A stretch of DNA of 64,000 nucleotides from Monilinia fructicola (GCA_008692225.1 VICG01000005.1:1995001-2059000); one strand, 5' to 3'. Counted from the stretch's first letter, positions 24,157 through 36,737 are shown. Numbers and translations: made by a program. The notes: a model not told the origin generated them from the sequence alone.

Positions 24157-27100
24157 ATGTATGGTTATAGTACAATGCTACGACGCACCAACACGCGACT
24201 CGAGTACAGACAGACAGACACACACCATGGAACCAGAAGCGTGCCCGCGGGCCTCCCTGCCCCGCGCTCCCTGCCTCCAGGATATGCGCACCGACAAACG
24301 AAGAAGGGCTCGGCTGCTGCGCTGCCGTCCGCGGACTCGGGAGTTGGCTGCTACGGTGGTGGGCTGGGATTCAAATTAGGATATCGATCTGGCGGGGTGG
24401 GGTTTGGGCAGGGAGGTGCAGATCTGGGTATGTGTGCCTGTCGGAGGTGAAACGGGATTGTTGGGGATGGGTTGTTGGAGATGGAGAGGTTGCTTGGTTG
24501 AATGCGGAGTGGTGGGAGTGGTGGGGCTTGCTGCTTGATGTGAGATATTCTGTGATGATGATGATGATGATGATGGGCAAGTTTGTGCAATTTTATCTCG
24601 ACGTACGTATGTCCGTACCTACACATCTCCCAAGCTATCTTCCTTCACATTCCAATCTCCCCGATGACGGAAATCCAAGTTAGGATTTGGGGTGTTGCAG
24701 TTGTGATTAGATGACATCTAGGAGTAAGTCATCTTGTTTGGATTATTGTTGTTTGATTGTTTTTGGGCGGTTTTGGGGAGTTCTAGTACAGAGTCATGGA
24801 TATTGTGGTCAGGGTCTCTTTTTCGAGTTGTGAAAGAGTGTGTTGAGTGATCGAGTAGGAGATTTGGGAGATTTGGTTGCTGGGTTGGTACAATGTTTGT
24901 ATTGGTAATTGGTTTCTTTGGTGTATGATGGTCGATACGTGGTTTAGATATTTTCTTCGAGTTGTGGAATGGAGTGTTGATGGTAGGTGTATTTGGTTAA
25001 TGTGTTGATATAAGGTTGTTTTGATATCTACTTTGGTTTCTTTTGCGTTGTGTTTTATCCAAGTTATATCTCTATCGAATTGTATTTATATATCAAGTTG
25101 CATTTTCTTTCAAGTTACAATTCTCTGAAACTACCTAGGTATATCACTTCTAACTTGTATCTTTCCCAAGTTATATTTCCCTCAAGTCAATCCCCCCTTC
25201 ATTATAATCGTACACACATAACATCCTTCCCATTCAAGTTAACCAAGTGATAACGAAAACGGAAATAAAATACAACCACAGCTTGATTCTTGTATCATCA
25301 AACATAGTACAAATCATTCACAACATCAATAGCCCACAACTATCTCCATCGAGCATCAAGTCACAGTTCTACTACCTCAACGATACCAAGGATAAATTAT
25401 ATATACCAATACTACACATCATTTTCTGCTCAAAAAAACCAGGCATCTTCACTCCAGTAATCTATCCATACTTGAGCTCTGTTATTAGTCTTTCTCTCAA
25501 AGATAAAGATGCACTATATGATTTCTCCAGATGCTTAACTTTTCAACTTACAGCACTTGATTCTACCACCCATCCATCCTGGCTACCTATGTATAGGCCC
25601 CTATATCTGCCTCAATATACAATGCCAAACATTAACTCATCATACTAAAACCTCATTCTTGAATCTTCGATCCAAAGACCTCGGAACTTCAATCCTACCC
25701 CTTCTCATCTTGTAGAGGAAGAGAAAAAGACCGCGGGGTCAGCATAAATTTCTTGATCCTATCACCGATGTCTGAAGATCATATCCCATCCATCGAAATC
25801 CTAAATAACAATTCCCATCTTCCATATACCATTTACCTTCATCTCTACCCTTCATCTACCCTTCATCTACCCTTCATCTACCCTTCATCTACCTTCATCT
25901 ACCCCAACCCAACCCAACCAAAAATCAAAGTCCATCCCAATGCAAAACCTCCAAAGTCCAACAGAATCTCCAGTTCAGTCACCCCATCAGAAACCCCACA
26001 TATTGATTCGAAATCCCAAATCCATACACCAGGAATGCAATATAACATCTGGCTAGGAACGTTCATACACCTCATCTGTCCATCAGCTTCATGATCAATG
26101 TCAAGGTTAACGTTGAAGTGGCCATCGAAACGCGGAATTGGCATCCAACAAGCTCCCCCCTCAAAACCACCGCCATAATCGTAAGGGTAAGTCGCCACCA
26201 GACCCGCGGCCACAAAATTCTCAGGTCGCATCCTAGCTCAAGTCTGGTCATTGGTCAGTGGCCAGTGGTCAGTGGTCAGAGAACCAGGTATCCCAACCTC
26301 CTGGTTCCCCTGCCATTTTGCATTCTCGAACTGTATGCACAAGGAATGAATGATGTGCGTACCCTATCACTACTACGCCATACCCAACCCGATGAGGACG
26401 GTTGAGAATATCGCTTGCCGGAGTTGAGAAGTATCACGTTAGCGTGTTACGTGAGAATACTGGGATGGCTGACTGGATCTATCCCCTTTGCCCATTTCTG
26501 TCTTCTCTTTCCTGCCTTCCCCTCTCAGCTCTTGATTACCAGGTAAGAAATTCACAAATATCATTTTACCCATACCCATGCCCATACCCTCTCTCCCATT
26601 TCCCCTCCATTAAAAATTCAAATGAGTTATACACCTATAATACTCCAGATGATAGCCAGAAATATCATTCTACACCTTTGGGGGGCTAGATCTATAGCAA
26701 ATTTCAATCCAGGAGCTAGAAGGATAACTGCAGGGTACTACCTTGGAAATGTTAGTTTATGTAACCTGTTGGTGTATTCCGTCCGTATCTTTAAATCGAT
26801 ATCGCTCGCTGCTCGCTACCCGAGCTACAATCATCGTTGATTATCAAGAACCCATTTAGGTTCTAGTCAGCCCCTTTACTTTCCTCGCTTCTCCAAAACG
26901 CAAACGCAAACGCAAGATCCATAAAAACTTATATAATTACACAACATACACCCCCACGATACCATAATGTCAAAATAACCTCGCCCCATCAACCAACCTA
27001 AGTGACTCACCTAGATAGCAAACCATCGAGCTCTCCCCCGTTCATCTTCCTTCCATCCATTCATCAACCCCCCTCGCTCCAGAACCCCACACGCAAAAAT

Positions 27101-27848
27101 GATTCCATCCACGCTTCCCTTCTCAAAGTAATCTCCAATTCCCCAACCCCCAATCCAGATTCCCTACTTACTCCCATCTCACTCACCTCATCTCGTCCCA
27201 CCCCACCATCCTCCATCCTTCACCTTTCCCCTCCCTGCCCTCCTGTCCGTTCATCACCAAAAAACAATAACACATAAGAATAACACCAACCTCCAGCTCA
27301 ATTAGATCGAATATGACAAACACACAAAACACACAGAAAACACACATACAGAATACATGTATATATAAGTCCACAGCAACACCATAAAACACCAGCCTCT
27401 GTTCCCCTCTCCACCCATCCCATCCCTTCCTCCAATCCCCCCTTTTCCTCCAATCCCCTCCCCCCCTCCCAAAATTCACCTCCCCTCCCCTCCCTACCTC
27501 ACAACCCACCCATCACCCTCTCAAACAGTCAAACCTAGACGATATGTACACCCTACCACCATATATACCCTCCCACCCACCGTATTCCAACATCCAACAT
27601 TCAACATCCAAATCAACCACCAAATACAAGAACAAGAATAAATACAAAGTCCCTTTCTTATTTACCTATTTACCTATTTATATACTTATATACTTACTTA
27701 TTTATATATTTAATTACTTATTTATTTATTTACCTATTTACCTATTTACCTATTTACCTATTTACATACTTATATACTTATCTATTTATTTACTTATTGA
27801 CTTATTTATTTATTTACCTATATATATATTTACTTACTTACATACTTA

Positions 27849-28675
27849 AGTCGCCTACCCTACTTCTCGCTACCCCCCCATTTGGCTAGCATTTCACACC
27901 AAAAACGACTATTTTTATATATAATAACTTTATAAAAAATAAATATACATCTTTTAAATTTTAATTAAAGCTTTTATATATAATGATTAATAGATTTTGA
28001 GAATTTTAAATTTTTGCGATTTTTGCGATTTTTTTACAAAGAGTAATAAAAGAGTATAAAAATTAGAATTTTCGATTTTAGATTTGTATTGAAATAATAT
28101 ATAAAATTTAAAAAATTAAAAAAAATATTTATAATTTCTAAACAAAAATAATTAAAAATAATTTATAAATTTTTATAAAAATCTATTTATTAATATATAA
28201 TAATCTATAATTATTAAAATAAATTAAAATTATAAATTTATTATTTAAAATTTTATTATTAAAATTTAAAAATCTATATTAAATATTTGCTATAAATAAC
28301 AATATACTATTAAAATAAAGTACTCGATTAAAATTAGTTTTAAGATTCTTTAATTTTTTTAAAATTATCTTTAGTTATTTTTATTAAATAAATATAATTT
28401 CTTTTAAAGATTTTGATTTTATATAGAATTTACATACAAATTAAAACCTAAAATTTTAATTTTCTATAATCTTCTATTAATTACTCTTTATAAAAAAATC
28501 GCAAAAACTCAAGACGTTTAGAATCTATTAATAATCATATATAAAAGCTTTAGTTAAAATCTAAAAAAATATATATTCATTTTTTATAAAGTTATAAATA
28601 TATTAAAATAGCTGTTTTTAATATAAAATGCTAGCCAAATAAGGGGGCGAGGTGGTGAGAAGTAGGGTAGGCGAA
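27849..28675. mobile_element. AT-rich element with long terminal inverted repeats (element B)
   Basis: The left end TCGCCTACCCTACTTCTC (27851) recurs inverted at the right end (to 28674). The inversion continues through ATTTGGCTAGCATTT, TAACTTTATAAAAAAT, TTAAAGCTTTTATATAT and TTTGCGATTTTTTTA, so the imperfect arms reach at least 240 bp. The interior is very AT-rich and contains no ORF. A TTA trinucleotide at 27846-27848 and 28676-28678 may be the target duplication, but three bases are weak evidence. The size matches elements A and C although the end sequences differ. Confidence 0.6.
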
Positions 28676-29420
28676 TTACATATCATCTAATTATAAATCC
28701 TTTTTTAAGTATTATATAATTAATAGATTTTCCTTAATCTACACTTAATCTACATTTATCCATTCATTCATTCAATCATTCATCTATTCATCTATCCATC
28801 CATCACACATTACACAGACCAACCGACGACCGATCGGTGAACCAACCGATCGATTAGTTTCTCCTTACATACCTAGCAGTGAATAATAAGCAATGAGTAA
28901 TGAATAGTAGTTCTATATAAAAAAAGTCTAAACATTTATTCTATTTGCGTTTTTTTCTTTTCATCATTTCATTTCACTTCACTTCACTTTACTTCACTTC
29001 ACTTCACTTCACTTCACTTTACTTTATTTCATTTTCATCTACCATCATATGATTTATCGTATATCGTATATCGTATATCGTATATCGTATATCGTATATC
29101 GTATATATCATTTATCATTAATTAAACACCTAACCTCTACATTTGTAACCATCCCCATCCCTACAAAGTATTCGAAAATAAACAGAGGCATCAGCCTATC
29201 GATCCAGTCCTCTTCCCGTGTACCATCCCGTACATCATCATCCATGGATATCCGTACATCTCTGCTCTTAACGATCATGTGAGCCAAAGTGACATCATCT
29301 CAAATACCGATGTGAGAACGGTATCTTCCATAACGCCATGCACAAATCCATCCATCCATTCATCCATCCAAACCATTTTGTCCTCCATCCCATATCCTCA
29401 TAAGTCAAGCCCTTCAGTCA
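28676..29420. repeat. Spacer with microsatellites between element B and the coiled-coil gene
   Basis: Contains CATT/CATC-type arrays near 28757-28803, a CACTT array at 28970-29030 and a CGTATAT array at 29054-29108. No gene is supported. The downstream side of the minus-strand gene ending at 29421 lies here. Confidence 0.6.
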
Positions 29421-30661
29421 TTATTCAATGTATTTCCCATTCCCACTTCCCCCACTCAACCAGCTGAATGTTTTCTTTTTCCCCCCTGATCTTTTTTCAC
29501 TCGAATTTGGCGGGTAGTTCACATCTCCATTTCCATTTCCATTTCCGTTTCCTCTTACTCCACCGTTCATCCCATTTCCACCCGACATGTTCATACCATT
29601 CGCACCGCTCATGTCCATACTAGTGCTCCGACTATTTTGAGGTCTTACATTGTTGTGCGAAGTGATCGTGTCAGATTTGTGAAAGACTGTTGGGATTTTG
29701 ACCAGGACCAGGTGCGTACATGTGAGGATCGGGACCGTCTTGAAGTTGGTGGGATGAGCGAGAGGAGCTAGGACCGTTATTGTTGACTGGAGCGGGGGAT
29801 TTGAATGGTTCAGATGCGCCAAAGAGATCGCCGGATTTGATGAGATCTTGCCAGGTATCGAAGGACCGCTGATGATGTGGTTAGTGTGTCTTCTTTTCAC
29901 GTACGTGCAAGGATAATCGAAGGAAGAGGAAACTGAGGTTTCCTAGAGGTGCTGAGCAAACCTTGTAATCTTTCTCCGCAACCTTGATCTCATACGCGCA
30001 TTTATCAACCTCTTTTTGATACCAAGCATCCAATGCCATGATGATGGACTCGCTCAATGCATTGACGTTTTGAAATAGAGCTTTTGTATCCAATGCTACT
30101 GAATGGAGCTTTCCATTAACCTCTGTATAATCTGGATGACTGTCGAATGCTGGGAACTAGAGGGTTTTGAATGTTAGAATTTGTAGACTCCAATTGAAAC
30201 CCTACGTTTTCAATTTCGACCTTCAAATTCCCAGATACGCCCATCTCCACCCATCATCCAAAAAAGGATACACCACGAGTTAAGAAACTCACCTCATTGA
30301 TACTCTGTATCTGTTCCTCCGTACTAACAATCAAGCCCTCAAAGCTACTCTTAGTCTTCTGACTTCTCTGGTCCAAATATTGCCTCTCATTCTCATAAAT
30401 AGTCTTAATCTGCGCTCTCCTCTTATGCAACGACTGAATTCTCTCAATGGCATCATGCAGTTGGGATTTTGGAGATTCGCTAGGTTCTGGGATTGAGTTG
30501 TTGCGCATCATTTTCTGACTGGACATGGGATCTTCGATGGTATCGCTGGAAGAAGAGGAGTTTGTTAGAGTTTGAGGTTTATAAGGTAAAATTGGTTCTC
30601 GAGGGGAAGGGTCGGATGATGGAGGTATGGATCCTGTGGTAGTGTATTTGTTGCGTGGCAT
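29421..30661 (-). CDS. Hypothetical coiled-coil protein with Gly/Asn-rich tail, three exons
   Basis: Exons 30661-30293, 30156-29962 and 29868-29421 give 336 residues after one correction. Start at MPRNKYTT: an upstream in-frame ATG at 30682 exists, but TTTTCAG just before the chosen ATG suggests a 5'-leader intron. Residues about 1-70 are Ser/Pro-rich and probably disordered. Residues 75-210 are helical and charged (RIQSLHKRRAQIKTIYENER, then ALDAWYQKEVDKCAYEIKVA, then DTWQDLIKSGDLFG) and look like a long coiled coil. The tail has SMDMSGANGMNMSGGNG, a GNGNGNGNG run and a basic end. A surplus A in the AA at plus 29690-29691 (TT on plus) disrupts the frame after PGPGQNP; removing it extends the protein about 93 residues. 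I do not recognise a family; cytoskeletal or trafficking roles would be speculation. Confidence 0.65.
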
Positions 30662-31284
30662 TCTGAAAAAGTGCCAATGCATACAGCAAAATATGTGATG
30701 ATTGTGTATATGTATGATTTGAGGTATGGAGGTAGGGAAGTAGGGAAGTTTGGTGGTTTGGCAGTTTGGCAGTTTGGCAGTTGGCAGTCGGCAGTTGGGC
30801 AGTTGGCAGTTGATAGATGAAAGTGATTTTTATGAATAAATGGTAACTTACTATGGTGGGGATGGAGGGGATGCCATTGTTATCGGAAAGATTATCAACA
30901 AGTATGGGTTGGTAAACAAAGTACCCAGTGGTTCTCAATAGGGTGTACAAGAAAGAGGAGAGGGAGAGGGAGAGTTTCACTTTCACTATCTCTGTGAAAC
31001 CTCTGTCGAGTTAAGAAAAGTGATACTGTAAGTTAGATGCAAGAGTTTTCGTATTGCCGTGAGAGAGGAAAGGGCGAAAAAAAGAAAAGAAACGACCAAA
31101 AGCTGACTGAAATGAAGAAATATGATGATGATGATGATGATATGATAGGGAGAGAGGGAGAGAGAGAACAATGGATTGGACCGACATGGAATCAATCATA
31201 TAATAGAAAAAGTTGTTGGATCAAATAATACTTTAACATGTGGCTGGGAAAAAGACCTATCTAGTTAGGCTCTTGATTTAGGCC
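30662..31284 (-). promoter_or_regulatory. Upstream region of the coiled-coil gene
   Basis: Holds a CAGTTTGG/CAGTTGG degenerate array (30752-30812). It also holds a likely leader intron: donor GTAAGT near 30849, acceptor TTTTCAG just before the start codon. A run of GATs lies at 31122-31142. Short ORFs here are low complexity. The leader intron is inferred from splice consensus only. Confidence 0.35.
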
Positions 31285-31546
31285 TGATTATCTAGATGGA
31301 TATCTAAAGTAATTAATAGAATATAATTCTATTAATTCATCAATTTCTATAATTAATATATAATATATAATATAGTTTATTAGAATTTATAGAAACTTAC
31401 AAGGTGTTTTTAATTTTAATTTTAATTTATTATTAAAGATATACGTTTATTATAATAGTATATTAAAAATATATATAAACATATAATTCGAAAATCAAAA
31501 ATCAAAAATCAAAAATTCATAAATTTGCTATCTAATTAGATAATCA
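31285..31546. mobile_element. Small AT-rich foldback element (element D), tentative
   Basis: TGATTATCTAGATGGATATC at the left end is mirrored by the complement of TGATTATCTAATTAGATAGC at the right end (17 of 20 positions), enclosing 262 bp of very AT-rich ORF-free sequence with a smaller palindrome near 31311-31338. No clear target duplication is seen, so this could be a chance foldback. Confidence 0.35.
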
Positions 31547-31982
31547 ATCCATTCAGGAACAAGAAAGACATCTCGGAGAATAGGCCGATAGCGTGGCTCG
31601 TTCCCCAACCTCCACATTTTTTGATATACGATTGATCGATTGATTGTGTGCAGAGAGAGAGAGTAAGGGAGACCTTGGGAGAGTAATAAGAGTAAGTATT
31701 AGGCAAGGTAAGGTAAGGTCCACGGGTAAGATAAGGTAGAGAAGGTCAGGTTACTGCCAATCGTGTAAATCGTGTAAATCGTGTAAATCTTCTAATTGGT
31801 GTAACCTTGGAAGCCATATACGAGTAAAGTGCAATGATAAAATTATAAATACTACCTGGGTAGGTATATCATCTCAAGGTTCTTTATTATTATTATTCTT
31901 ATTTATCTTACTAAGAATTATAAGGTCTACCTAGGTATTCTATATTAATATATATCTCGTCGATTCTTATCCTATATACTTA

Positions 31983-32780
31983 GGCGGGTTTTAAAAGAGG
32001 CATACGCAAAAATATAACTTATAATTAATCAACGAAACCTTTATATAATTTTATATAATTTATAAATAATATAGATTTAGTATTTTTATATTTGTTATAA
32101 AAGTTTTATATTATAAAAATCAATTTTAAATGAATAATAGTATAACGAAATATATAAAACTCGAAAAATATAAAAAAAATAAAGATTTATAATAATATTT
32201 AATAGCTTAATGAATATTATAGCTAGATCTATAAAATCATATTATATAATAAAATAAAAGTTAAATTCTATATTACTAATTTTAGAATCTTAATATCTTT
32301 ATTAATGCTTAAGATATATATTAATAAAGTTAAAAATTTACGAAAATTTATAAGTTTTTAAAAGAGTAAATTCGCTTATTTCGATTATATAAGTATAATT
32401 TTTTCATTAAAATCTTAAAATTTTTTTATGTTTTATATTAATATATATATTAATAGGATAAATATTATTAAATTTTTAATATATCAAATAAAACTTTTAA
32501 GTTTATATTATTTTTTCTATAATCTTAGTTTTTAAAATTTTATATATAGTTAAATTTTAAATTAATATATTAATAAATTTTAAAATTTTTCTAAAATCAC
32601 TAACTTTATAGTATTAGTATTCGTTTAAAAATAATTTTTATAATATAAAAACTTTATAAAAAGATATTAAAATACTAAATCTAATATATATATATATATA
32701 AATTATATAAAAATTATATTAAAGTTTCGTTAAATAATTATAAGTTTAATATTCGCCTATGCCTCTTTTAAAACGCGCTC
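31983..32780. mobile_element. AT-rich element with long terminal inverted repeats (element C)
   Basis: Left end G(G/A)GCG-GTTTTAAAAGAGGCATA is mirrored at the right end. The arms continue with AACTTATAATTA, AACGAAAC, TATATAATTTATA, TAGATTTAGTATTTT and TTTTATATTATAAAAAT, about 170 bp per side with a few mismatches. The interior is almost pure A/T without ORFs. A target duplication is not obvious (ACTTA on the left, AATAATA on the right). The size is close to elements A and B. Non-autonomous transposon with possible RIP decay is the likeliest reading. Confidence 0.55.
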
Positions 32781-33816
32781 GAATAATAGAATTATATTAA
32801 TTAATCCTTATATTATAAAACAAAGAGAATATAGTAAATATATAAATCTATAATATCCCTACTTATATACTTATAATTATACTTATATATTTTATACACT
32901 TATACATTTATATACTTATACACTTATCCACTTACATACTTATTATAAATATATAAATATATACGTCTTAACCATCGAGTCTAAAGCAATCAAAAAATTT
33001 ACCATCTATACACACTCTAGTCTTCATCTTTTCTTCACATAATAAACTCTGCCCTTTGGACCATCATGCTCAAATTGCTATTTCTATACCATCCATGGAT
33101 CTCTTTGAAATACCAGATGTTCATCTCCTAATCTTTACTCTTTACTATAACCCCTCCCACTTCCACACGCCCCTGCCCTTCATCTCCAAACCATAAACCC
33201 TCAAATCTCATCCCCAAACTCCAATTCTCGACCATTCTCCTCCTCCAAACATTCAACTCTACCCCAGAGATGTTCCTGGACACTGTGTAAAATGAAGTTA
33301 TTCCCTCCCATACTCTGTTTACTTGGAGGGGGATGATTCAGGATAAGTATTGACTATACATCCATGAACCCCGGCCATTGTAACGGCAACACAGAGAAAG
33401 AGAGAAAGGCAGTACTTTTATGAATAGTTTTCAACGTCGTCTTTGGCTCAATGGATTCAATCCACCTCCCTTGTCATTATCTTTCTTTCATAAACTCAAT
33501 TTACATGCCAAATAGCGAGGATCCCTTGTAGTCAGTACACTCGAATGAATCCAATTCATAAAGAAGCACTTTCTACCCATTATCCAAGAACAGTCAGGAG
33601 ATACAGCAAACAAAGAACATCTATGCTTCCACAAAGCGAAGATCAATTCTAGTTAGGGCTGTATAAGAACAAAATTGATAGAGGCTCCAGGAGGTATTGT
33701 GTTCAATTGTAAAACTCGGATACATTTGTCAAAGACTACTGCAAGATTGATATACCCATTCATTCTTAGGTACCTGCCAATTATCCAAAGCTGGGTATAG
33801 GTAAATTCGCATCATC
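32781..33816. other. Intergenic region upstream of the kinase-ubiquitin-like gene
   Basis: Begins with TATA/ACTTA-rich repeats to about 32960, then unremarkable mixed sequence. It should contain the promoter of the following plus-strand gene. No ORF or RNA gene is supported. Confidence 0.4.
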
Positions 33817-36737
33817 ATGTCTCTAGTACGACCCGGCGAAAAAGCTTTTGAGGCGGAGAGACGCCTGGGGTTCAATCCCGATGCGGTGCCAGGATCTTTA
33901 AGAATGATGTCTGCTTACGAAAAGAGGGCTCGGGTCGAAGCATGGCTGGCATCCGAATATCTATGGAAGCCAGAGAGTCGGATGGGACCTTATCCTGCTT
34001 GGAGAGGCGTGTGAAGGTTTTGGGAGAAGGTGGCTACGGAACAGCAGGAAGATGGGAGTTAGTTCATGGGCCGCTGCCTGACGACGACGAGGATAGACTA
34101 CCATTCAAGTCCTGCGTCGTTAAGCAGCAGTCGGGTTACAGTATGCAGAGCGAATCAAGTATTCACGAGTTGTTTAGGCACGTTCCATCACAACATCTGG
34201 TCAAGATGTATCGAAGAATGTATCAAGATCAAGGACTTGGTACAGTGCGCGCAGATAGGAAAGGTCCTGTATACAGAATGTATCTAGAAGATTGTGAGGG
34301 AGGAGATCTTGATCTCTTGATCAAAGAGAGATTTCAGCAAAGGTATGGCATCTGCAAAAATCTTCATTTATATATACTAATTTGCCAGAACATACTTTGA
34401 GGAATATGAGATATGGAATGTGTTTTCATTGCTTGGCTCGCGCTCTCTACGCTATGCATTACGGACATGAAGAGCTTGATAGGGAGCGATGGGATCGAGA
34501 TGAGGTCGTTCATTTCGATCTCAAAGGTTTGAATGGTAAGTGGAAAACCGCGAGGCCACTTTTGATTTTACGCCTATCTAACGATTGATTACTAGTATTC
34601 ATAGGGGGGCCCCAAAAGGATGATGAACACAGGGGGGCTACGGTAATCAAGGTACCATTATCAAGCTGCCGCTATCCGGTGACTCTCCATCACTAAACAA
34701 ATTTCTAACACATGATAGATCGGTGATTACGGGCAGGCGGCGGAGGTTCCCAACGACCAAGATCTTCACTACAATTACATGAATAGATGGCTTGGTACAG
34801 AATTGTTCAAAACTGCCTGCAAGTTAAACCTTGGGTGCTTAAGGGCAGATTAATTAACTTCGTATAAAAGGAGCAACTTAGAATTAAAAAGACTCTACTT
34901 CAGCGACCTTGGATGGAAGATGGCGTATGTGCATTGTTGATTTTATTTCACCACTTCTACTCAACAGTCGATGAGAAAAACTAACAACCCCTTTTAGGGA
35001 AGACTTATGGATACTGCAGGCGATGGAAATGTTCTTAACAATCTTCGCTATGGAACCCACTCCAATGTGTGGCAACTTGGACTCATAATATGGCGCATGA
35101 TCCATTGCACCGAATGGTGTGAAGACGGAAATGAAGAAAAACCATATAAAATGCGGCCCGAGCTGGACTGGCAAGACCATGAAAAATGGCGAATTGGTCC
35201 CCCCGGAAGATTTCTCTTGAAACTCTACGCCGTTTCCAATACTTGGCTAGGCTTAACGGACGAAGGAGGTGGAGTCCATACTCTTGCTACGCAAGACGAC
35301 ATCAATTATTATAATGGAGAGTATGACGATCTACCTCCTGGCCACTACGACTATCAAGGTATTTCAGACGCAGAAAAAACCATGAATAAGCGAAGGATTG
35401 AAATTGAAAATCGCGCGAGAGCAAAGGTTCGCGACTCACGATTATACAGTGATGAGTTACACAAATTGGTCATGGATTGTTTAATCGTACAACAGGAGAG
35501 TCGCATCCACGTTGAAGAGCTATATAGAGCAACGAAAAAGTTCAAGGAATTTTGGGTAGAGAAAGCAGGCCCACAAGCACCACTCCCTTACTCCCCCGAG
35601 CCTCCGGTGGACGACGCGAAGCTCCCACCCCCATGGAACGACTTGACGACGGAGCAAGGAGGAGGTCTCGGCCGACCTGTCCCAGAAAGTATCGAGTCCC
35701 ACGAACTCGGTATTGATGATCTATTTCACGCTACCGTGGAATACGAACAAGCGGCTTTGGTTCGCCAGTGGGCACGGGATAATCCAATTGAGAACCCGTC
35801 TGCTGATGATATCAGACAGGCGTTAGCGGTCATGGAGAGAAATCGACAACATTTTGTTAATTATAAGGTCGTGATGGGACAGTACCGTGGGCAAAGGACT
35901 AGACCTGTGTATCAAGTACCAGAGGCGTTTCCCAAGGGCTTCATAAAAGATGCGAACCCATACGATGATGATGATGATGAAGACCAGGGAGGTGGAGGTG
36001 GTCTTGGTGGAGGGGGTGGTCCTAGTCATCCTAGTCAAGAACGGCAACTATCAGATATCTCCAATAGAGGCCAGGACTCAGATGCTACCCCGGATTATTT
36101 AAAAGACCTGCAGTCAACCCCCGAACACATGAGGGCTCGATTTTCCGATACGCCTCCAGAATTGCAAGGAAGAGTACCCAGAGCCGCTGGGAACGCCGGA
36201 GGAGGACTCGGAGGTTTCGTCCCCGTGGGAATTGGAAAACAGCGGCTCGACCAAGAATTAGGCAGCCAGTTTCGTTCCCGAAGTAGTTCCTCCCTTCCGC
36301 ACCGGGGCTCCAACCAAAGAAGAGAAAGAGAAAAAGCAAAGGCAGAATTAGAAGCAAGGGAACGAGAGATAAAAGAACAAGAGAGGCTTCGCAACTGGCC
36401 CGTATTTCCCATCGGACTGCAAAAATCCGTCGACAAAGTCCTGATAGCCCGCGCGCTCGAGATCCCCGAACTCCGAGACACCGTCTTGTTCTGTACCGTT
36501 GCCGAGCGACAAACGGTCAAGGGGATCATATATCTAGTCGGCTTAAAGGCCTCGACGACGGTGCTGCAGATGAAGGAAATGTTGACGGAGAAGGAGACGG
36601 GGGTCCCGGTCGAGGATATGAAGTTGATGGGTAATGATTGGTTGACTGTTTTCAGGGAGTTTGAGGATGAAGAATTTAGAAGTGTCATTCACGGGATCGA
36701 GATTTTCGTTTGTGATATTACGAAGATGGAACGCTGA
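33817..36737 (+). CDS. Protein kinase-like protein with C-terminal ubiquitin-like domain
   Basis: Likely exons: 33817-34342, 34389-34535, 34596-34651, 34719-about 34795, and 34998-36737. Kinase motifs in order: the Gly loop VKVLGEGGYGTAG, the ATP-binding Lys in SCVVKQQ, the helix-C Glu in HELFRH, the catalytic loop VHFDLKGLNVFIG (HFD in place of HRD, with Asp, Lys and Asn kept), and the metal-binding GDYGQA (DYG for DFG). The C-lobe resumes with LRYGTHSNVWQLGLIIWRMI. A linker of more than 200 residues follows, rich in Pro, Gly and Ser with an Asp run. Last comes a domain reading TVLQMKEMLTEKETGVPVED and MKLMGNDW, as in ubiquitin-like folds. Corrections needed: surplus TG at 34009-34013 and surplus T at 34423-34426. 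The segment joining exons 4 and 5 is unresolved; no APE-like motif is visible. Activity and substrate are unknown. Confidence 0.75.

Larger units (their letters stand above)
19080..27848. repeat. Long gene-free region dominated by diverse simple repeats
   Basis: No ORF here has convincing protein features; overlapping frames at 21400-22200 and 22300-22700 are low-complexity artefacts. Arrays seen directly include: ATTATT/ATTATC near 19931-19970; a 9-mer CTGAATTGA array 20035-20130; (GCGATA)n 21326-21360; AAAAAC/AAACAA around 21460-21500; (GGTAT)n 23411-23468; CATCACAT near 23705-23740; (GTATC)n 24117-24156; (GAT)n 24553-24575; an 11-mer CTTCATCTACC array 25848-25902; and TATTTACC-type repeats 27659-27845. 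Homogeneous poly-purine and poly-pyrimidine patches are frequent. I see no tRNA or rRNA gene. Confidence 0.65.

Noticed and set aside
27544..27849. 101-codon ORF rich in Tyr, Leu and Ile resembling a membrane protein
   Set aside because: It is the translation of a TATTTACC-type repeat array.
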